Shown here in pieces: positions 61,995 to 64,000 of a stretch of DNA of 64,000 bases. Position 1 is the stretch's first letter, and every line of letters begins with the position of its first letter. The DNA comes from Variovorax terrae (GTDB taxonomy: Bacteria; Pseudomonadota; Gammaproteobacteria; Burkholderiales; Burkholderiaceae_C), in contig NZ_JALGBI010000001.1 of assembly GCF_022809125.1 (NCBI RefSeq), forward strand, positions 2,666,001-2,730,000, read 5' to 3'. The position numbers and the translations under genes were made by a program. A model generated the notes under the pieces. It did no database searches. It was not told the origin of the DNA and saw only the letters and a list, made by a program, of their open reading frames with translations.

Positions 61995-63074
61995 TTACAG
62001 CTTCTGTGCCTGCATGAATTTGTCGAACGTGGCCTCGGTGAAGCGGAACCACAGGTTCTGGTCGGCGCGGAACTTGTCGTAGTCGGCGTAGATCTTTTTC
62101 CAGCTCTCGTTCTTGGCCGACAGCTCCTCATAGAGCGCCATCGATTCCTTGAACGCGGCCGTCATCACGTCGGCCGGGAACGGGCGCAGCTTGGTGCCCG
62201 CGCCCACCAGTTGCTTGAGCGCCGCCGGGTTGCGCGCGTCGTACTTGGCCTGCATGCTGACGTGGGCACTGGCACTGGCCGCTTCGACGATGGCCTTGTT
62301 CTCGGGCGACAGCGCATCGTAGGCCTTCTGGTTGATGAAGAAGTCCAGCTCGGGGCCGCCTTCCCACCAGCCGGGGTAGTAGTAGTACGGCGCCACCTTG
62401 TTGAAGCCCAGCTTCTGGTCGTCGTACGGACCCACCCACTCGGCCGCATCGATCGTGCCCTTCTCCAGCGCCGGGTAGATGTCGCCGCCCGGCAGGTTCT
62501 GCGGCACGCCGCCCAGGCGCTCCAGCACCTTGCCTGCGAAGCCGCCGATGCGCATCTTCAGGCCCTTGATGTCCTTGACCGTCTTGATTTCCTTGCGATA
62601 CCAGCCGCCCATCTGCGAGCCCGTGTTGCCGCCGGCAAAGCTGACCATGTTGTACTTGGCATAGAACTCGTTCATGAGCTTGCGGCCGTTGCCCTCGTAC
62701 ATCCAGGCGCTCATCTGGCGGCTGTTGAGGCCGAACGGAATGGCGCAGCCCAGTGCAAAGCACTCGTCCTTGCCGAAGAAGTAGTACGGCGCGGTGTGGC
62801 AGGCCTCGATCGAGCCCTGCTGCACGCCGTCCACCACGCCGAAGGCCGGCATCAGTTCGCCGGCCGCATGCACCGACACCTCGAACTTGCCGCCCGACAT
62901 GGCCTTGACCTGCTGGGAGAACACATCCGCCGCACCGAAGATGGTGTCGAGCGACTTGGGGAAGCTCGAGGCCAGGCGCCAGCGCACTGTGGCCTGTGCG
63001 TGCACCGCGGGAGCCACCCCGGCGGCGAGGATACCGGCGACCCCGGCTTGTTGGATGAGAGATCGACGGTCCAT
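61995..63074 (-). CDS. TRAP substrate-binding protein, TakP type, copy 2
   Basis: 359 residues from ATG 63074 (MDRRSLIQQAGVAGILAAGV), chosen over the ATG at 63092 because AGGAG lies directly before it and the length then equals copy 1. It is about nine-tenths identical to copy 1 by eye. Differences include APYYFF, SFAGGNTG and GPELDFFINQ. The tandem arrangement points to gene duplication with slight divergence of ligand preference. Confidence 0.92.
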   Translation of the reverse strand: MDRRSLIQQAGVAGILAAGVAPAVHAQATVRWRLASSFPKSLDTIFGAADVFSQQVKAMSGGKFEVSVHAAGELMPAFGVVDGVQQGSIEACHTAPYYFFGKDECFALGCAIPFGLNSRQMSAWMYEGNGRKLMNEFYAKYNMVSFAGGNTGSQMGGWYRKEIKTVKDIKGLKMRIGGFAGKVLERLGGVPQNLPGGDIYPALEKGTIDAAEWVGPYDDQKLGFNKVAPYYYYPGWWEGGPELDFFINQKAYDALSPENKAIVEAASASAHVSMQAKYDARNPAALKQLVGAGTKLRPFPADVMTAAFKESMALYEELSAKNESWKKIYADYDKFRADQNLWFRFTEATFDKFMQAQKL

Positions 63075-63291
63075 CAGTTCGCTCCTAATCATTTAGTAGA
63101 AATGCACGAGGCTTTTTGGCTCGTTATCAACACTTTCGTATTGAAGAGCCAGGGGCGATTCTAGAAAAACGAACACTTTGGCTTTCGGGGGTTTTCCCTT
63201 GCGGAATACCCCTAGCCACGGGGCCGGGCCGCGTCGGAAAGCCGGCCGCACCAGGCCGGCACGGCAGCGCAATCGGGGGAGAAACGCCGGG

Positions 63292-63567
63292 CTAGCGTTC
63301 GACGCTCAGGTTGGCGAACACGTCGTGCGCGTGGATCGACTCGTGGTTGGCCACGTCCACGCCATAGCTGCCGATGCGGGCATCGGTATCGAGCGCCAGC
63401 GCCACATCGAGCGTCCACCGCCCCACGGAGGGCTGCACCTGCCCGCCCACCACCACGCTCAAGGGATAGCGCAGCGAAGTGAGGCCGACGCGCTGGATGG
63501 CCAGCTCGCGCAGGTCGCGGCGCGCCTGCACGGCGGGCATGCCCGCGCCGGCGGCGTCAAGGGTCAT
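63292..63567 (-). pseudogene. folE2: FolE2 (type IB GTP cyclohydrolase) remnant with internal deletion
   Basis: 91 residues where FolE2 has about 260-270. The first 50 residues (MPAVQARRDLRELAIQRVGL, RYPLSVVVGGQVQ) match the FolE2 N-terminus; the last 30 (DVANHESIHAHDVFANLSVE) resemble its C-terminal NxESIHxHDA end. The central region with the metal-binding cysteine, histidine and glutamate is missing, with the frame preserved. The start overlaps the dxs stop, and dxs-folE2 is a usual pair in this family. It is probably non-functional unless the small protein has a new role; identification of the C-terminal part is from memory. Confidence 0.5.
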
Positions 63568-64000
63568 GCCACCACTTTGAGAACGGGGCGCGCCCGATCC
63601 ACCTGGGCCGCGAAGCGCTGCCGGATCGCGGCCTCGATGCCGGCGGCGTCCAGCCCCTGCAGGGACAGCAGCTTGGCCGGGTCGCCATGCTCGATGAACT
63701 GGTCGGGCAAACCGAGCTGCAGCAGGGGCTTGGCCACGCCCGCGGCCTGCAGCGCCTCGCTCACGGCGCTGCCGGCGCCGCCCATGACGGCGCCCTCTTC
63801 CAGGGTTACCAGCACGTCGTGGCGCTCAGCCACGTCCAGCAGCAGCGCGGTGTCCAGCGGCTTGGCCCAGCGCATGTTGACCACGCTGGCGTTGAGCCGC
63901 TCGGCCACCTGCAAGGCCGGGTACAGCAGCGTGCCGAAGGCCAGGATCGCGATGGTGCTGCCCTCGCGCCGCACTTCGCCCTTGCCGAACGGCAGGGCCT
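63564..64000 (-). CDS. dxs: 1-deoxy-D-xylulose-5-phosphate synthase, C-terminal part
   Basis: About 145 residues of the C-terminal domain, open at the window edge. [60 protein letters not shown] and [17 protein letters not shown] are DXS transketolase C-domain motifs. The enzyme joins pyruvate and glyceraldehyde 3-phosphate in the first step of the non-mevalonate isoprenoid pathway. It is followed with overlap by the folE2 remnant. Confidence 0.95.
   Translation of the reverse strand, partial: ALPFGKGEVRREGSTIAILAFGTLLYPALQVAERLNASVVNMRWAKPLDTALLLDVAERHDVLVTLEEGAVMGGAGSAVSEALQAAGVAKPLLQLGLPDQFIEHGDPAKLLSLQGLDAAGIEAAIRQRFAAQVDRARPVLKVVA

Overview
The window is a piece of a high-GC betaproteobacterial chromosome, most likely from the Comamonadaceae (Variovorax/Ramlibacter/Acidovorax-like). 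The reasons are the gyrA-serC-pheA-tyrA-aroA/cmk-rpsA-ihfB-lapA-lapB-rfaE-hldD gene order, the fused aroA-cmk gene, the tmRNA tag ANDERFALAA, the abundance of TRAP and Liv-type transporters, and short dispersed repeats of a kind I associate with this family. No rRNA, tRNA, CRISPR array, transposase or phage gene was seen.

Layout. 1-3.7 kb: end of an alpha/beta hydrolase, an M19-type dipeptidase homologue, an aspartase/fumarase-family lyase and a LysR regulator, all on +. 3.8-6.4 kb (-): ssrA (tmRNA), gph, ubiG and an OmpA-family lipoprotein-like envelope protein. 6.6-20.9 kb (+): the housekeeping block (DNA gyrase A, serine and aromatic amino acid synthesis, ribosomal protein S1, IHF-beta, LPS assembly and heptose genes) and a ComEA-like helix-hairpin-helix protein. 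21.2 kb: a DinB-family protein. 21.9-33.9 kb (-): a ten-gene same-strand run made of an Asp/Glu-racemase homologue, LysR, the complete Liv-type ABC transporter, a DUF1445 (D-glutamate cyclase-like) protein, a TRAP binding protein and a 1251-residue 5-oxoprolinase. A dctPQM TRAP transporter diverges from it (34-37 kb). I read the whole as a candidate uptake and catabolic module for 5-oxoproline or a related lactam/amide.

37-39.3 kb: a CrcB fluoride channel and an ABC exporter. 39.4-47 kb (-): a form II CO-dehydrogenase-like molybdenum hydroxylase operon (coxS-L-M-D-E-G and xdhC), with a divergent GAF-Fis regulator. 48-49.6 kb: a dienelactone-hydrolase-like protein and an NTF2-fold protein. 49.8-53.3 kb: the tungstate/molybdate ABC transporter tupBCA, divergent from a ModE-HTH regulator fused to a substrate-binding domain. 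53.3-55.6 kb: a SenA/EgtB-like enzyme divergent from selD, suggesting selenoneine-type chemistry. 55.8-63.1 kb: a second TRAP transporter (Q and M), a lipoprotein with a beta-propeller-like C-terminus, and two nearly identical Tat-exported TakP-type binding proteins. 63.3-64 kb: a FolE2 remnant and the 3' end of dxs.

The most unusual signal is not a gene. A roughly 65-bp dispersed repeat (R1) recurs about eight times, and several copies lie inside reading frames. They supply the signal peptide of TupA, a linker in CoxG, a small insertion in AroA and the tail of the ModE-like regulator. A GC-rich repeat (R3) adds in-frame stretches to AroA and to the 5-oxoprolinase. These look like repeat sequences co-opted into protein-coding sequence.
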